Assembly (NCBI GenBank): GCA_045594025.1 | Contig: JAZNXS010000046.1 | Coordinates: 1-64,000 of the forward strand | DNA length: 64,000 nt | Direction: 5' to 3' | Source of the DNA: Scatosoma sp045594025 | GTDB taxonomy: Bacteria; Bacillota; Clostridia; Christensenellales; Borkfalkiaceae | Shown here: one piece after another, positions 16,670 through 25,053 of the stretch | Layout of the letters: every line of letters starts with the position of its first letter | How positions within the stretch are numbered: the first letter of the stretch is position 1 | Program-made: the position numbers and the translations under genes | The notes under the pieces: model-generated | The model's database searches: none | What the model saw: the letters and a program-made list of their open reading frames with translations, nothing else | Told to the model about the DNA's origin: nothing

Positions 16670-16870
16670 ATGAAATTACGCATTTTGGAAATATTAAAAG
16701 AACGAGGGAAAACAAAATATTGGCTTTATATACAACTTGGCTTGAGTTATCAAAACTTTAACAAATTGGTTAATAACCAAACAAGCGGCATAAAATTTGA
16801 AAATTTGAAAGCCATTTGCGACATTCTCGAATGTACCCCCAATGATTTATTTGTAGAATACCATCAATGA
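16670..16870 (+). CDS. Small XRE/Cro-CI family DNA-binding regulator
   Basis: A 66-residue protein that is essentially one helix-turn-helix domain: ILKERGKTKYWLYIQLGLS as the first helices, YQNFNKLVNNQTSGI as recognition region, and IKFENLKAICDILECTPNDLF, the standard end of Cro/CI domains of the YozG type. GAGG lies about ten bases ahead of the ATG. The gene is AT-rich compared with its surroundings, as is its promoter region. It likely binds the TAATGTA repeats upstream and regulates itself and the divergent membrane protein. Confidence 0.85.
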   Translation: MKLRILEILKERGKTKYWLYIQLGLSYQNFNKLVNNQTSGIKFENLKAICDILECTPNDLFVEYHQ

Positions 16871-16872
16871 TT

Positions 16873-16907
16873 AAAACAGCCACCCATTCGTATGGGTGGC
16901 TGTTTAC
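16873..16907. terminator. Bidirectional terminator between the XRE and SDR genes
   Basis: ACAGCCACCCAT and ATGGGTGGCTGT pair around a short loop (TCGT), with A run before and T run after. It ends both converging genes. Confidence 0.9.
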
Positions 16908-16909
16908 TT

Positions 16910-17713
16910 TTATCTTTGTACTAATTTTTTAACAATAAAATACTGTAACCGCTTGGGCAATATGCTAAGCAGCAACAAACCGACGTTTCTATGCTTTGCG
17001 TATACGTACTTCGGCTTTTTCTTTCGCGTGATTTTTTCCACCAACGCCGCCAACTTTTCCGCAGGCATGGGCGTACCCGTGAATTTTTTGACGATTCCGC
17101 CGAAATATTGCGACTCTTTTTTATAAAGCACCGTTTTTTCACAAAGTAGCCTCGTTGCCTCCGCATTCCCCCTTGCAAGCGGCGTTTCGATCGCCCCGGG
17201 GCGCAAGGTCACCACACGCTGCCCAAGTAGATTTAATTCCTGCCGTAAAGCCTGTGCGTAACAATCCAACGCCGTTTTCGTCACGCTGTATAAGCCGTTA
17301 AACGGTAACGGATCTAAAGGCGCTACCTCGCTAGTCGTAATCAAAATCTTTCCGTCCTTTTTTAATAGGGAATGAAAGGTCTTATTCACAAGCACTGCGC
17401 CAAGAAAATTGATTTCCGTCAATCGTTTGATTTTCTCGTAATCTTCCTCAATAAACGAGGACATGGTATGTACGCCTGCGAAATTCATCACCCAGTCGAA
17501 CGTTACGCCGTTCTCTTCCAAATTAGCCTTTATACGCGCCATGTCTTCGGGTGACGTGATATCCCCGACAAACTCGTTTTCCTTGTTCCCGTCCGCATAG
17601 CGAATATCCACACCGTAAACGGTATGGCCGCCGCTTGACAGTCTATCAAATACCGCCTTGCCTATCCCCGAGCCTGCGCCCGTTATTAAAATCGTCAGTT
17701 TTTTCTCTTCCAT
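16910..17713 (-). CDS. Short-chain dehydrogenase/reductase
   Basis: A 267-residue classical SDR. Nucleotide-binding TGAGSGIG at about 11-18, the structural NFAG (variant of NNAG) near 91, and the catalytic YSVTK near 152-156 with the serine in LITTSEVAPL about twelve residues earlier. The C-terminus is rich in Lys/Arg and hydrophobic residues (VGLLLLSILPKRLQYFIVKKL), suggesting a membrane-associated amphipathic tail. Substrate unknown. It lies between terminators, so it is probably its own unit; the binding site is weak. Confidence 0.88.
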   Translation of the reverse strand: MEEKKLTILITGAGSGIGKAVFDRLSSGGHTVYGVDIRYADGNKENEFVGDITSPEDMARIKANLEENGVTFDWVMNFAGVHTMSSFIEEDYEKIKRLTEINFLGAVLVNKTFHSLLKKDGKILITTSEVAPLDPLPFNGLYSVTKTALDCYAQALRQELNLLGQRVVTLRPGAIETPLARGNAEATRLLCEKTVLYKKESQYFGGIVKKFTGTPMPAEKLAALVEKITRKKKPKYVYAKHRNVGLLLLSILPKRLQYFIVKKLVQR

Positions 17714-17725
17714 AAGCTCTTTCTA

Positions 17726-17760
17726 AAAAAAATCAGTCCGCAGAAAAGCGGACTGAAAAA
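17726..17760 (-). terminator. Terminator after grpE
   Basis: CAGTCCGC (17734-17741) and GCGGACTG (17748-17755) with a 6-nt loop; in the minus sense the stem is followed by a T-rich run. It ends the grpE transcript before the SDR gene. Confidence 0.85.
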
Positions 17761-17765
17761 CTTCG

Positions 17766-18293
17766 TTATTGCGTAACGATAACCTGCGCATAGCGCAACA
17801 CTTTATCGCCCTTTTTATACCCCTTAACGTACACCTGTTTTACCAAGCCGCTTTCTTCGCCTTCCGCCGCAGGCATTGCCATGATCGCTTCCATGGTATC
17901 GGCATTAAAGGGTTGATTGATAGGATCAATCTCCTCAACGCCCTCGCCTTCCAACACTTTTTTAAATGCTTTGAGGATCATATCCAAGCCCTGCTTCGTA
18001 TTCTCGTCCTTGCAAGTGCTCAGCGCGCGTTCGAGGTTATCCCCGATAGGGAAAAGAGACGCCACCACGTCGTTTCTACCCTCTTGATAGCGTTGCGCCG
18101 CCTGATTTTGGGTACGACGACGGTAGTTTTCATATTCCGCCGTAACAGCATACCACTTGCGTTTGGATTCCTCCGCTTCCGCAAGCGCTTTGTCAATTTC
18201 TTCCTGCTTTTTATTCGCCTTTTTCTTGGGCTTTTCTTCCTTTTGTACAGACTCTTCTACAATTTCGTCCTGTTTCAATTCTTCGTTTTCCAT
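17766..18293 (-). CDS. grpE: Nucleotide exchange factor GrpE
   Basis: About 175 residues from MENEELKQDE; this ATG follows GGGAG by seven bases, while the longer frame adds ten residues without a site. Charged, disordered N-terminus (1-40), long coiled coil (41-90; EYENYRRRTQNQAAQRYQEG), then the beta-wing ending in the family signature VYVKGYKKGDKVLRYAQVIV. It releases ADP from DnaK. It is separated from dnaK by the SDR gene and the XRE/zinc-ribbon pair, unlike the compact hrcA-grpE-dnaK-dnaJ operon of most Bacillota. Confidence 0.95.
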   Translation of the reverse strand: MENEELKQDEIVEESVQKEEKPKKKANKKQEEIDKALAEAEESKRKWYAVTAEYENYRRRTQNQAAQRYQEGRNDVVASLFPIGDNLERALSTCKDENTKQGLDMILKAFKKVLEGEGVEEIDPINQPFNADTMEAIMAMPAAEGEESGLVKQVYVKGYKKGDKVLRYAQVIVTQ

Positions 18294-18360
18294 AATATCT
18301 CCCTCTGCATTGAATACACTCATTTATAACGCCTTTTTCGCCGTTTTAAACAAGAACTTG

Positions 18361-18675
18361 TCAAAATTCCAAATGAGCGTATTTATCTCGACGGGAATAG
18401 CGATAAAAAATCGCCTTTCTGCCGATGACGGCTACGGGAACAGCCTCTAAAAGCTCCGCTACGTTTTCCGCAATATCTCTGGGATCTTCGTCCACCGTAT
18501 CGAGAATGCTCACTTTGATAATTTCACGCGCGTCCAACGCGTCGGAAAGGGTTTTTAAAAGATTGTCGGTAATACCCCCTTTCCCGATTTGCGTAATGGG
18601 CGAAAGATTCGCCGCGATCGCCTTTAATTTACTTCTTTGTTTACTTGTAATATTTTCGTTTGTTACGATTGTCAT
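18361..18675 (-). CDS. yhbY: YhbY-family (CRM domain) RNA-binding protein
   Basis: A 104-residue protein covering one CRM domain: TSKQRSKLKAIAANLSPITQIGKGG with the conserved GKGG loop, then LSDALDAREIIKVSI. Members associate with pre-50S ribosomal particles. AAGGA precedes the start. It follows obgE, a frequent pairing in Bacillota, but with a repeat-filled gap of 285 nt between them; grpE follows 67 nt downstream. Confidence 0.92.
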   Translation of the reverse strand: MTIVTNENITSKQRSKLKAIAANLSPITQIGKGGITDNLLKTLSDALDAREIIKVSILDTVDEDPRDIAENVAELLEAVPVAVIGRKAIFYRYSRRDKYAHLEF

Positions 18676-18699
18676 AATTTTTTATCCTTGATTAAAATG

Positions 18700-18884
18700 T
18701 AATTTTCGTTCATCGGGACATCGAGGCGCCGTCCCCTACGTATTATTGCTTGATGAATTGAAGGCGAGGCCTTCGTGAATTTTCGCTATCGCTCAGTGAA
18801 TTGAAAACGATATTTTCGTGAATTAACGGCTCCGTCGTCGTTATTGTAATATTTCCACAACGCAACGCTCTGCTTTGTAATTCA
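18700..18884. repeat. GTGAATT-punctuated hairpin array between obgE and yhbY
   Basis: Variant ATGAATT at 18753 and GTGAATT copies from 18774, 18795 and 18818, and AATTCAC near 18879, separated by hairpins GAAGGC/GCCTTC, GAAAAC..TTTTC, ACGGC/GTCGT and ACGCAACGC with an imperfect mate. Module content and order parallel the dnaK-dnaJ array (TTTTCGCTATCGCTCA corresponds to TTTTCTCTGTCGCTCA). The left flank (18700-18745) is shared with 40940-40985, for example CATCGAG..CTCCTACG. Confidence 0.8.
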
Positions 18885-18963
18885 CGCCGTTAGGCTTTGG
18901 CTGGGCGCGTACCGATAGTACGCAACCGAGCGGCAACGCCGAAATGCGACGCAGATATACGTT
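18885..18963 (-). repeat. Stop-codon-abutting element behind obgE (A-type, copy 1)
   Basis: In the minus sense the obgE stop TAA runs straight into AACGTATATCTGCGTCGCA. The element then carries GCTCGGTT, the hairpin GCGTAC/GTACGC (18907-18923) and CCCAGCC. The same series occurs behind smc, relA and the SCIFF maturase, and in short form behind asnS. Confidence 0.8.
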
Positions 18964-20244
18964 TTAAGGGATGAAGTCGAATTCGACGTCTCCGATAGAC
19001 ACAGTATCCCCCTCTACACAGCCCATTTTCACGAGCTCCTTAATCACACCGCGCAGGCGCAATACCTTTTGGAAATAGAGCATGGAATCGGGATTGTTGA
19101 GCACAACGTTTCGGCAAAGCATGTCCACAAGTCCGCCGATAACTACGTATACGCCCTCTTCGTCCTTGAAAATTTCAAAGCCGAGATCATCGTTTGCCTT
19201 GTATTCGAACACTTCTTCAATCGGCAGGGGTTCCACGGGCGGCATCGTATCTAACACCTCAAACACGCCTTCGATAAGCTCCCTTGTCCCTTCGCCGGAA
19301 ATCGCCGTAATCGGGAAAATCTTATACTTTCTGCCAAACTTCTTCTTAAACGCCTTGAAGTTGTCCTCCGCGCCATATACGTCATACTTGTTACATACGA
19401 CAATCTGCTGACGGGAAGCCAACTCCTCGCTGAATTCTTTCAATTCCTCGTTGATTTTCTTGAAATCCTCAATCGGATCTCTTCCTTCGCAACCGGAAAT
19501 ATCCACGACGTGGCAAAGCATTCTTGTGCGCTCGATATGTCGCAAGAAGTCATGCCCTAGCCCTGCGCCCTGCGCCGCGCCTTCAATCAACCCGGGAATA
19601 TCCGCCGCCACAAAGGACTTATCGTAATACCGAACCACACCGAGGTTAGGAGAAAGCGTAGTGAAATGATAGTTGGCAATTTTCGGCCTTGCTGCGGAAA
19701 TTTTGCTAAGCAAGGTACTCTTCCCTACGTTCGGGAAACCGACGAACCCTACGTCCGCAATCACCTTCAATTCCAAAATAACGTAATGCTGTTTTACTTT
19801 TTCACCCTTTTGCGCAAAGTTCGGCGCATGACGGCGCGCCGTTGTAAAACGCACGTTACCCTTGCCGCCGTTTCCGCCCCTTGCAACCAACACCTGCTGT
19901 CCGTCCTCGAAGACGTCACAAATCAGCTTACCCGTCTCTTCATCGCGGACAAGGGTGCCCAAAGGTACTTTAATATAGGTATTTTGACCACTCTTTCCAA
20001 AGCATTTATTCGTACCGCCTACCGCGCCGTTTTCCGCAAAATAACGGGAAACAAAACGGAAAGGGAATAAATCGTTCATATCCTTATCGCCGACGAAATA
20101 CACGTCGCCGCCCTTACCGCCGTCGCCACCGTCGGGACCACACGCAGGTTTCCCCTTGAACGCCTTAAAGGAGTTCATACCGTCGCCGCCGTCCCCTGCT
20201 TTGATGAGTATTCGCACTTTATCGGTAAATTCACCCGTTGCCAT
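18964..20244 (-). CDS. obgE: GTPase ObgE/CgtA
   Basis: A 426-residue GTPase. The start MATGEFTDKVRI was preferred to the longer frame because the Obg fold begins exactly with (F)xDKVRIxxKxGDGGDG. Glycine-rich Obg domain (1-158) followed by the G domain: G1 GFPNVGKSTL, G3 DIPGLIEGA, G4 NKYD; then an OCT domain (about 340-426). It acts in 50S assembly and stress control. AAAGGA lies upstream. rpmA and rplU, the common upstream partners, are not adjacent. The 3' end abuts an A-type repeat. Confidence 0.96.
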   Translation of the reverse strand: MATGEFTDKVRILIKAGDGGDGMNSFKAFKGKPACGPDGGDGGKGGDVYFVGDKDMNDLFPFRFVSRYFAENGAVGGTNKCFGKSGQNTYIKVPLGTLVRDEETGKLICDVFEDGQQVLVARGGNGGKGNVRFTTARRHAPNFAQKGEKVKQHYVILELKVIADVGFVGFPNVGKSTLLSKISAARPKIANYHFTTLSPNLGVVRYYDKSFVAADIPGLIEGAAQGAGLGHDFLRHIERTRMLCHVVDISGCEGRDPIEDFKKINEELKEFSEELASRQQIVVCNKYDVYGAEDNFKAFKKKFGRKYKIFPITAISGEGTRELIEGVFEVLDTMPPVEPLPIEEVFEYKANDDLGFEIFKDEEGVYVVIGGLVDMLCRNVVLNNPDSMLYFQKVLRLRGVIKELVKMGCVEGDTVSIGDVEFDFIP

Positions 20245-20377
20245 AGTTTTCATTCCTTTGTATTGTTTATTCTTACTTAGTATAGCAAAATCAAAAAGAA
20301 AAATCAATAATTTCTGCGCCTACGGCGCAAGAATTTACGAAAGTTATCCAAAATCCATAGGATTTTTATCATGATAC

Positions 20378-20406
20378 CGCCCGAACGCAGTTGGCGTTCG
20401 GGCGGT
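20378..20406. terminator. Hairpin between ddl and obgE
   Basis: CCGCCCGAACGC and GCGTTCGGGCGG form a perfect 12-bp stem around AGTTG. On the minus strand, where ddl ends four bases earlier, the stem is followed by a poor T tract; the better T run is on the plus side. It probably ends the ddl transcript. Confidence 0.65.
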
Positions 20407-20410
20407 CTTT

Positions 20411-21556
20411 TTATTTTCTACGGGTTTTCACGTTCGTTAAAATGCCCGTTAGCTTCACGCTTTTTTGCTTCGAAATTTTATCCCGAAACGCTTCTTCCAA
20501 CAAATCGCTGAAAAACGCCCTTGCATCCGTAATACGCTCGCAAAAAAGATAGTACGCCAGCGAGCCCGGAACAGTGTTCACCTCGCAAAGATACGCTTTC
20601 CCTTCGGAAACAAGAAAATCCATCCGCACAACACCCTTCAAATCCGCACGTTTATATACCGTGCGGGTATACGCCCTAATTTTCCCTCTTAAATCCTCAC
20701 TCAACGCGGACATACCCCCATTATTCTTCGTTTCAGCCTGGGATTGCCCTTTCCCCAAAACCCCATCCGAAGTACGCTTTACATATTTATCTTCAAAGGA
20801 ATATATTCCACCTCCAAATGCCGGCTCCGGCTCAGAAACGTAAATCTCCCCATTCACGGAATACGCCGCGCAATTTACGTCCTGCTTATTTTCCAGATAT
20901 CGCTCGATAATGACGCGGTGGTCGAAAGAGAACGCGCTTTCAATCGCCGCCTTCACCTCAGCCTCGTCTTTAGCAAGCGTAATGCCGATAGACGAGCCCA
21001 GATGCGCAGGCTTTACCACCACGGGGTATTTTAGCCGCGCTTCGATATTCTTCAATAAAAACGCGCCTCGTTTTTCGTAATCGCTTTCGTTGACTCGAAT
21101 GTATTCGACCGTGGGAACGTTTAAGCCGCGCATAAAAATTTTCGTCGTGCATTTATCCAAAAATATTCCCGAAGCGGTCAAATCGGGGGACGCCAACGGG
21201 ATCTCATTCCATTCCATCATCGCGGAAACGCCGCCGCCCTCCCCTAAGCCTCCGTGACAGCAGTTGATGGCAACGTCCACTTTTCCTATGCGCTTCATTT
21301 TGTGCTTTAACGGATTCACCGCATACACGGTGTCCCCGTCCAAAAGAATTTGTTGAAAAGAATCGTACTTTCTTTCTTTGAAAACGTTTACGTTGAACAT
21401 CTTTTTCGACGTATACATTTTTCCGTCCGTATGTATGTAAATGGGAATGGGCGCATACTTTTCCCGATCCAAAATATTAAGAACGAATACCCCCGTTAAT
21501 ACGGAAATCTCGTTTTCACAAGATTTACCGCCGAACACAACCGCCACCTTACGCAT
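20411..21556 (-). CDS. ddl: D-alanine--D-alanine ligase
   Basis: About 381 residues from MRKVAVVFGGKSCENEIS; GGAGG lies upstream of this ATG, and the six extra residues of the longer frame start from a GTG without a site. ATP-grasp fold: N-terminal GGKSCENEIS, serine-glutamate region, VVKPAHLGSSIGI, IERYLE, and the C-terminal RMDFLVSEGKAYLCEVNTVPGS metal-binding block. It makes D-Ala-D-Ala for peptidoglycan. The next upstream gene encodes MurF, which uses this dipeptide, 83 nt away. Confidence 0.95.
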   Translation of the reverse strand: MRKVAVVFGGKSCENEISVLTGVFVLNILDREKYAPIPIYIHTDGKMYTSKKMFNVNVFKERKYDSFQQILLDGDTVYAVNPLKHKMKRIGKVDVAINCCHGGLGEGGGVSAMMEWNEIPLASPDLTASGIFLDKCTTKIFMRGLNVPTVEYIRVNESDYEKRGAFLLKNIEARLKYPVVVKPAHLGSSIGITLAKDEAEVKAAIESAFSFDHRVIIERYLENKQDVNCAAYSVNGEIYVSEPEPAFGGGIYSFEDKYVKRTSDGVLGKGQSQAETKNNGGMSALSEDLRGKIRAYTRTVYKRADLKGVVRMDFLVSEGKAYLCEVNTVPGSLAYYLFCERITDARAFFSDLLEEAFRDKISKQKSVKLTGILTNVKTRRK

Positions 21557-21639
21557 GAAAAAAAACACCTCCACAGAATTTCTTCGCTTTGGTGTTTCTC
21601 TGTTTTTTCTTTTGTGCCGTCAGCTAAATGATTGACGTC

Positions 21640-23244
21640 TTAATAAAAATCGGGTAGGTCGTTTAAGAATAATACCGCGTCGCCGCTTTGCACCCACTTA
21701 CCAAGCAAGTTTTTCGCGTCGTCTAACGATCTTACCGTGGAGAGAATCTCCATATCTCCGCCTGCATTTTCATAGGCGGATTTGATTTTACCAACCAACG
21801 TATCCCCTACCAAAATAACTTTATCCAGCTTTGCGTTAGCGATCTTCTCACCCAACTCGCCGTTGATTTTTTCTTCTAAAATGCCGCATTCGATAATCCC
21901 GGGCGTTACGATACATTTTCTACCGACGAAACGGCCCAACGCGCGAATCGCTTCCTCCGCCCCTTTGGGATTGCAGTTGTACCCATCGTCCAAAATATAT
22001 ACGCCTTCGTTTTCAAGCAGTTCCAAGCGGTGCGGAATTTGTTCCAGCTGTTCAATGCCCCGTACGATTTCATCCGCCGTCATACCCAGCTCTACGCAAA
22101 GCTGCGCCGCAAGACGAATATTCTCTACCGCCGCATTCCCCAGCAACGTCGTGGTGACGGATACCTTCTCCCCAAACACGTTGAGGGTGAACGTCGTCGC
22201 CGCCGAACCATAATCCGCATCGGGATCACCGCCGACAAATACTACCTTTTCTTCCAGCATCGACGGAAAATCCGCCTCAATCCTGCTCTTTAAGCTTTCG
22301 TTGCAAACCGCTTTTTTGATGCCGCTTTGAAGAATTTTACTCTTTTCCGCCCAAATATTTTTTAAAGAACCGAAGCTTTGTATATGCTGTTCGCAAATGC
22401 CTGTCAATACCGCATAATCGGGTTTCACCATCTCGCAAAGCTCCGTAATATCCCCCTGCTTACGCGCGCCCATTTCCGCAATAAAGATTTGTTTGCCGGC
22501 AAAGCCGTGCGAAAATACCGTTTTCGCAATACCAAGCGGCGTGTTATAGGATTCCGGCGTCGCCACCACTTCATACTTTTCCGCAAGTAACGTTGCGAGA
22601 ATGTTTTTCACCGAGGTTTTTCCGTAGCTGCCTACGATACCGACACGAATAATTTCGGATTCGTTAAGTACCTGCTCTGCGCGTTTTACATATTTTTTAT
22701 TTCTTGCTTCTTCAAAAACGCCTTCAATGCCATTTGCCGCCATCAATAACACCGGCAACAGCATCGGCATAATCGCAAACGGCGCGTAGCTGATTAAACG
22801 ATAAATCGCCGAACCGTTCCAATCCGCTAAGAAATCCAGCACAGCCGTCAAGATATACGCCGCCAAGGTTACGAACAGGAAATATACGCCAAGCAAACGA
22901 ACCACGCGCCCCGTGCGTTTTACGGGCACCTTTAAAGCGTACTTACGATCCGCATGCCAAAACAGCAACAACAACCCAAAAAACGGAATCGCCGAAACCG
23001 CAAGCGCTAAGCGATACCCAAGGAAGAAGAAGCAAAGCGAAACAATGGTCGTTGCCAAAGCAAGGCAAAGCGAAAGCACCCACAAACGGTTAAAACACAG
23101 ATTGTCCTTGCGTTTCAACCAACGGTAGAATGCGCCGTTCTTATAACCACTCTGCTGCAATACCCCCAACGACTTTACCGTGGAAAGGCACAGAAAACAT
23201 GCGGTAAGAATGCTGGCAATGATTCTCAAAGTCATTTCATCCAT
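21640..23244 (-). CDS. murF: MurF-type Mur ligase with an N-terminal membrane domain
   Basis: A 534-residue protein. Instead of the usual soluble UDP-MurNAc-binding domain, residues 1-175 contain about five transmembrane helices (6-22, 55-75, 78-96, 118-138, 150-170). The ATP-binding Mur ligase core follows: P-loop GSYGKTSVK (205-213), TPESYNTPLG and EMGARKQGDI, then the C-terminal ligase domain with LDDGYNCNPKG. The combination TPxSYNTPxG and DDxYNCNP points to MurF, which adds D-Ala-D-Ala to UDP-MurNAc-tripeptide. The ddl neighbour supports that. Enzyme activity without the canonical N-domain is an inference. Its start overlaps the hydrolase stop by eight bases. Confidence 0.85.
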   Translation of the reverse strand: MDEMTLRIIASILTACFLCLSTVKSLGVLQQSGYKNGAFYRWLKRKDNLCFNRLWVLSLCLALATTIVSLCFFFLGYRLALAVSAIPFFGLLLLFWHADRKYALKVPVKRTGRVVRLLGVYFLFVTLAAYILTAVLDFLADWNGSAIYRLISYAPFAIMPMLLPVLLMAANGIEGVFEEARNKKYVKRAEQVLNESEIIRVGIVGSYGKTSVKNILATLLAEKYEVVATPESYNTPLGIAKTVFSHGFAGKQIFIAEMGARKQGDITELCEMVKPDYAVLTGICEQHIQSFGSLKNIWAEKSKILQSGIKKAVCNESLKSRIEADFPSMLEEKVVFVGGDPDADYGSAATTFTLNVFGEKVSVTTTLLGNAAVENIRLAAQLCVELGMTADEIVRGIEQLEQIPHRLELLENEGVYILDDGYNCNPKGAEEAIRALGRFVGRKCIVTPGIIECGILEEKINGELGEKIANAKLDKVILVGDTLVGKIKSAYENAGGDMEILSTVRSLDDAKNLLGKWVQSGDAVLFLNDLPDFY

Positions 23245-23857
23245 AAAAATATTCCTCTGCTATCAAATTAAACGCGACGGGATATTCCGCAAATGCGAAA
23301 TGCCCACCGGGCATTATTATCAATTTTCCCCGCTTCAGACAAGCCAGATACGCCTCCGCCTCTTCCTTAGGCGTTACGCGGTCCATCTCCCCCTCCACAA
23401 GTAAAACTTCATTTTCTATTTGTTTCGCGCACGCGCGCAAATCTTCATTGACGATCTTTTTATAACTCTCCTTCATAATCGGAGTAAGCGAGCGATATTC
23501 CTCGCTTCCAAACCGCCGTTCGGCAAACTTAGGCGCAAACCTCTTTACCAGACGGTATAACTTCACGCGAAAGCGGTAAGAAAAGCCACGTTTCAAAATC
23601 ACGCCTGCTGCGCCCGTCAATAGAATTTTATCAAAAAACGCAGGATCTTGCGCCGCAAGCTTCACCGCTACCCGACATCCAAACGAATGCGCGATCACGT
23701 GCGGAGACTGTACGTTTAACAGCTTGAATACTGCTTTCGTCCACGCCGCATAATCGGATACGGAAAATGGATTCGTTAAGCACCTGCTACCGCCAAACCC
23801 TAAAAAATCAATCGCCGTAACCCGATAAAAACGGGAGAAATACTCCACCTGCGCCAT
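23237..23857 (-). CDS. Alpha/beta hydrolase (start uncertain, N-terminus probably longer)
   Basis: From the first ATG the protein has 206 residues with IDFLGFGGSR, the nucleophile elbow AHSFGCRVA, and a C-terminal GGHFAFAEYP containing the catalytic histidine. The frame stays open upstream and encodes about 30 further residues ending LVFLHGYLSNKEAF, the first strands and oxyanion-hole HG of this fold. AAGGAGG sits right behind the rimI stop, at the correct place to start that longer form, but no ATG, GTG or TTG follows in frame (ACG ACG GTT). So either a non-standard start is used or one base differs. Substrate unknown. Confidence 0.8.
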   Translation of the reverse strand: MAQVEYFSRFYRVTAIDFLGFGGSRCLTNPFSVSDYAAWTKAVFKLLNVQSPHVIAHSFGCRVAVKLAAQDPAFFDKILLTGAAGVILKRGFSYRFRVKLYRLVKRFAPKFAERRFGSEEYRSLTPIMKESYKKIVNEDLRACAKQIENEVLLVEGEMDRVTPKEEAEAYLACLKRGKLIIMPGGHFAFAEYPVAFNLIAEEYFYG

Positions 23858-23961
23858 GAAGGCTTCCTTATTCGAAAGATATCCGTGTAAAAAAACCAGA
23901 TCTTTCCCTTTTCCCTTTTGTAAATACGAAACGTCGGATAAAGTAACCGTCGTCCGCCTCC

Positions 23962-24399
23962 TTACAAAGTTTTTCTCATCACAAACGCATCTTCGCCGTC
24001 TGCGTAATATTTTGCCCGAATTCCATACTTTTCATAGCCGTATTTTTCATACAACCCCAACGCCGCATCGTTGGAAACGCGCACCTCTAACAGCATTTGC
24101 TCTGCGCCGAGCGACTTTGCCGTTGTATGCAGCTCCTCCATGAGCAGCTTTGAAATCCCTCGCCCACGAAACGGAATATCCACAGCGATATTGCCGATTT
24201 GCGCATCCTCAAAAAGGACAATCATGGTTGCATAACCGCATACCTGCCCCTCATCTTCCACCAAAAAACAATGGTAGATGGGAAGACGCAGGGAATCAAG
24301 CAACATCTGCTTCGTCCATGGGTCCCGAAAACAACGTTGCTCCATTTTTGCAATCGTTTCTATATCCTTTTCTTCCCAACGTCGAAGCTTCATATTCAT
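23962..24399 (-). CDS. rimI: Ribosomal protein S18-alanine N-acetyltransferase RimI
   Basis: A 145-residue GNAT acetyltransferase. Motif A reads IAVDIPFRGRGISKLLMEEL (Q/RxxGxG/A), motif B NDAALGLYEKYGYEKYG is the typical RimI end. It acetylates the N-terminal alanine of S18. The rimI start overlaps the tsaB stop by four bases, the normal tsaE-tsaB-rimI operon of Bacillota. tsaD, often next, is absent. Confidence 0.93.
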   Translation of the reverse strand: MNMKLRRWEEKDIETIAKMEQRCFRDPWTKQMLLDSLRLPIYHCFLVEDEGQVCGYATMIVLFEDAQIGNIAVDIPFRGRGISKLLMEELHTTAKSLGAEQMLLEVRVSNDAALGLYEKYGYEKYGIRAKYYADGEDAFVMRKTL

Positions 24400-25037
24400 T
24401 CTCTCAAATTTAATTCCGCTGAACTTTTTCTTACGTACAAAGCGGTTAACTCGCCGAAATTTTTCTCATCCGCACGCGCCAACACCGCTTTTTCCAAGCC
24501 CTTACAAGGATCGACAATACGCACCTCCGCCTTTTGGCTTATGGGTAACGTCGAACACGCATACAGCGCGTAACCCTCGCGCGCAAGCGCAAGCACCTCC
24601 TCTTCCTCCAAGTAAGCCGGCGGATAGCATACTTTTCCGTTTTCATAACCGCAAACGTAATAGCAATCGTGCAACGCGTCTACCAAGCAAAGAATCTTGC
24701 CCTTTTCATCTATCGCATTATATGCAGCCAAATCAAAAGAGGTGACAGCGAGCGCAGGTTTTCCAAACGCCAAACAGAACCCCTTCATCGCCGATATACC
24801 GATACGAATTCCCGTAAACGAGCCCGCGCCAACGACCGCGCTAAAAAAATCGCATTCATCAGGGCGAAGCTCCGCCTTTAACAGCGCTTCTTCTATCGCC
24901 GACATCACCGATACGGCGTGTTTCATCGCGCAATCAGGCAAAAACACGGTGCTGACATTGCCGTTTTTCGAGGCAACCACCGTAAGATGATTACCGCTGG
25001 TATCCACCGCCAGAAAGTTTTTCACCGATTTTTCCAT
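24396..25037 (-). CDS. tsaB: tRNA t6A synthesis protein TsaB
   Basis: About 213 residues from MEKSVKNFLAVDTSGNHL. The longer frame adds nine residues from a TTG; the chosen ATG has AAGGCGG upstream. ASKHA-type fold: AVDTSGNHLTV near the N-terminus and VVGAGSFTGIRIGISAMKG, the TsaB signature. It forms the TsaB-TsaD-TsaE complex that transfers threonylcarbamoyl to A37 of tRNA. It is linked to tsaE on one side (16 nt) and rimI on the other. Confidence 0.94.
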   Translation of the reverse strand: MEKSVKNFLAVDTSGNHLTVVASKNGNVSTVFLPDCAMKHAVSVMSAIEEALLKAELRPDECDFFSAVVGAGSFTGIRIGISAMKGFCLAFGKPALAVTSFDLAAYNAIDEKGKILCLVDALHDCYYVCGYENGKVCYPPAYLEEEEVLALAREGYALYACSTLPISQKAEVRIVDPCKGLEKAVLARADEKNFGELTALYVRKSSAELNLRE

Positions 25038-25053
25038 GCACACTAACCGCCTT

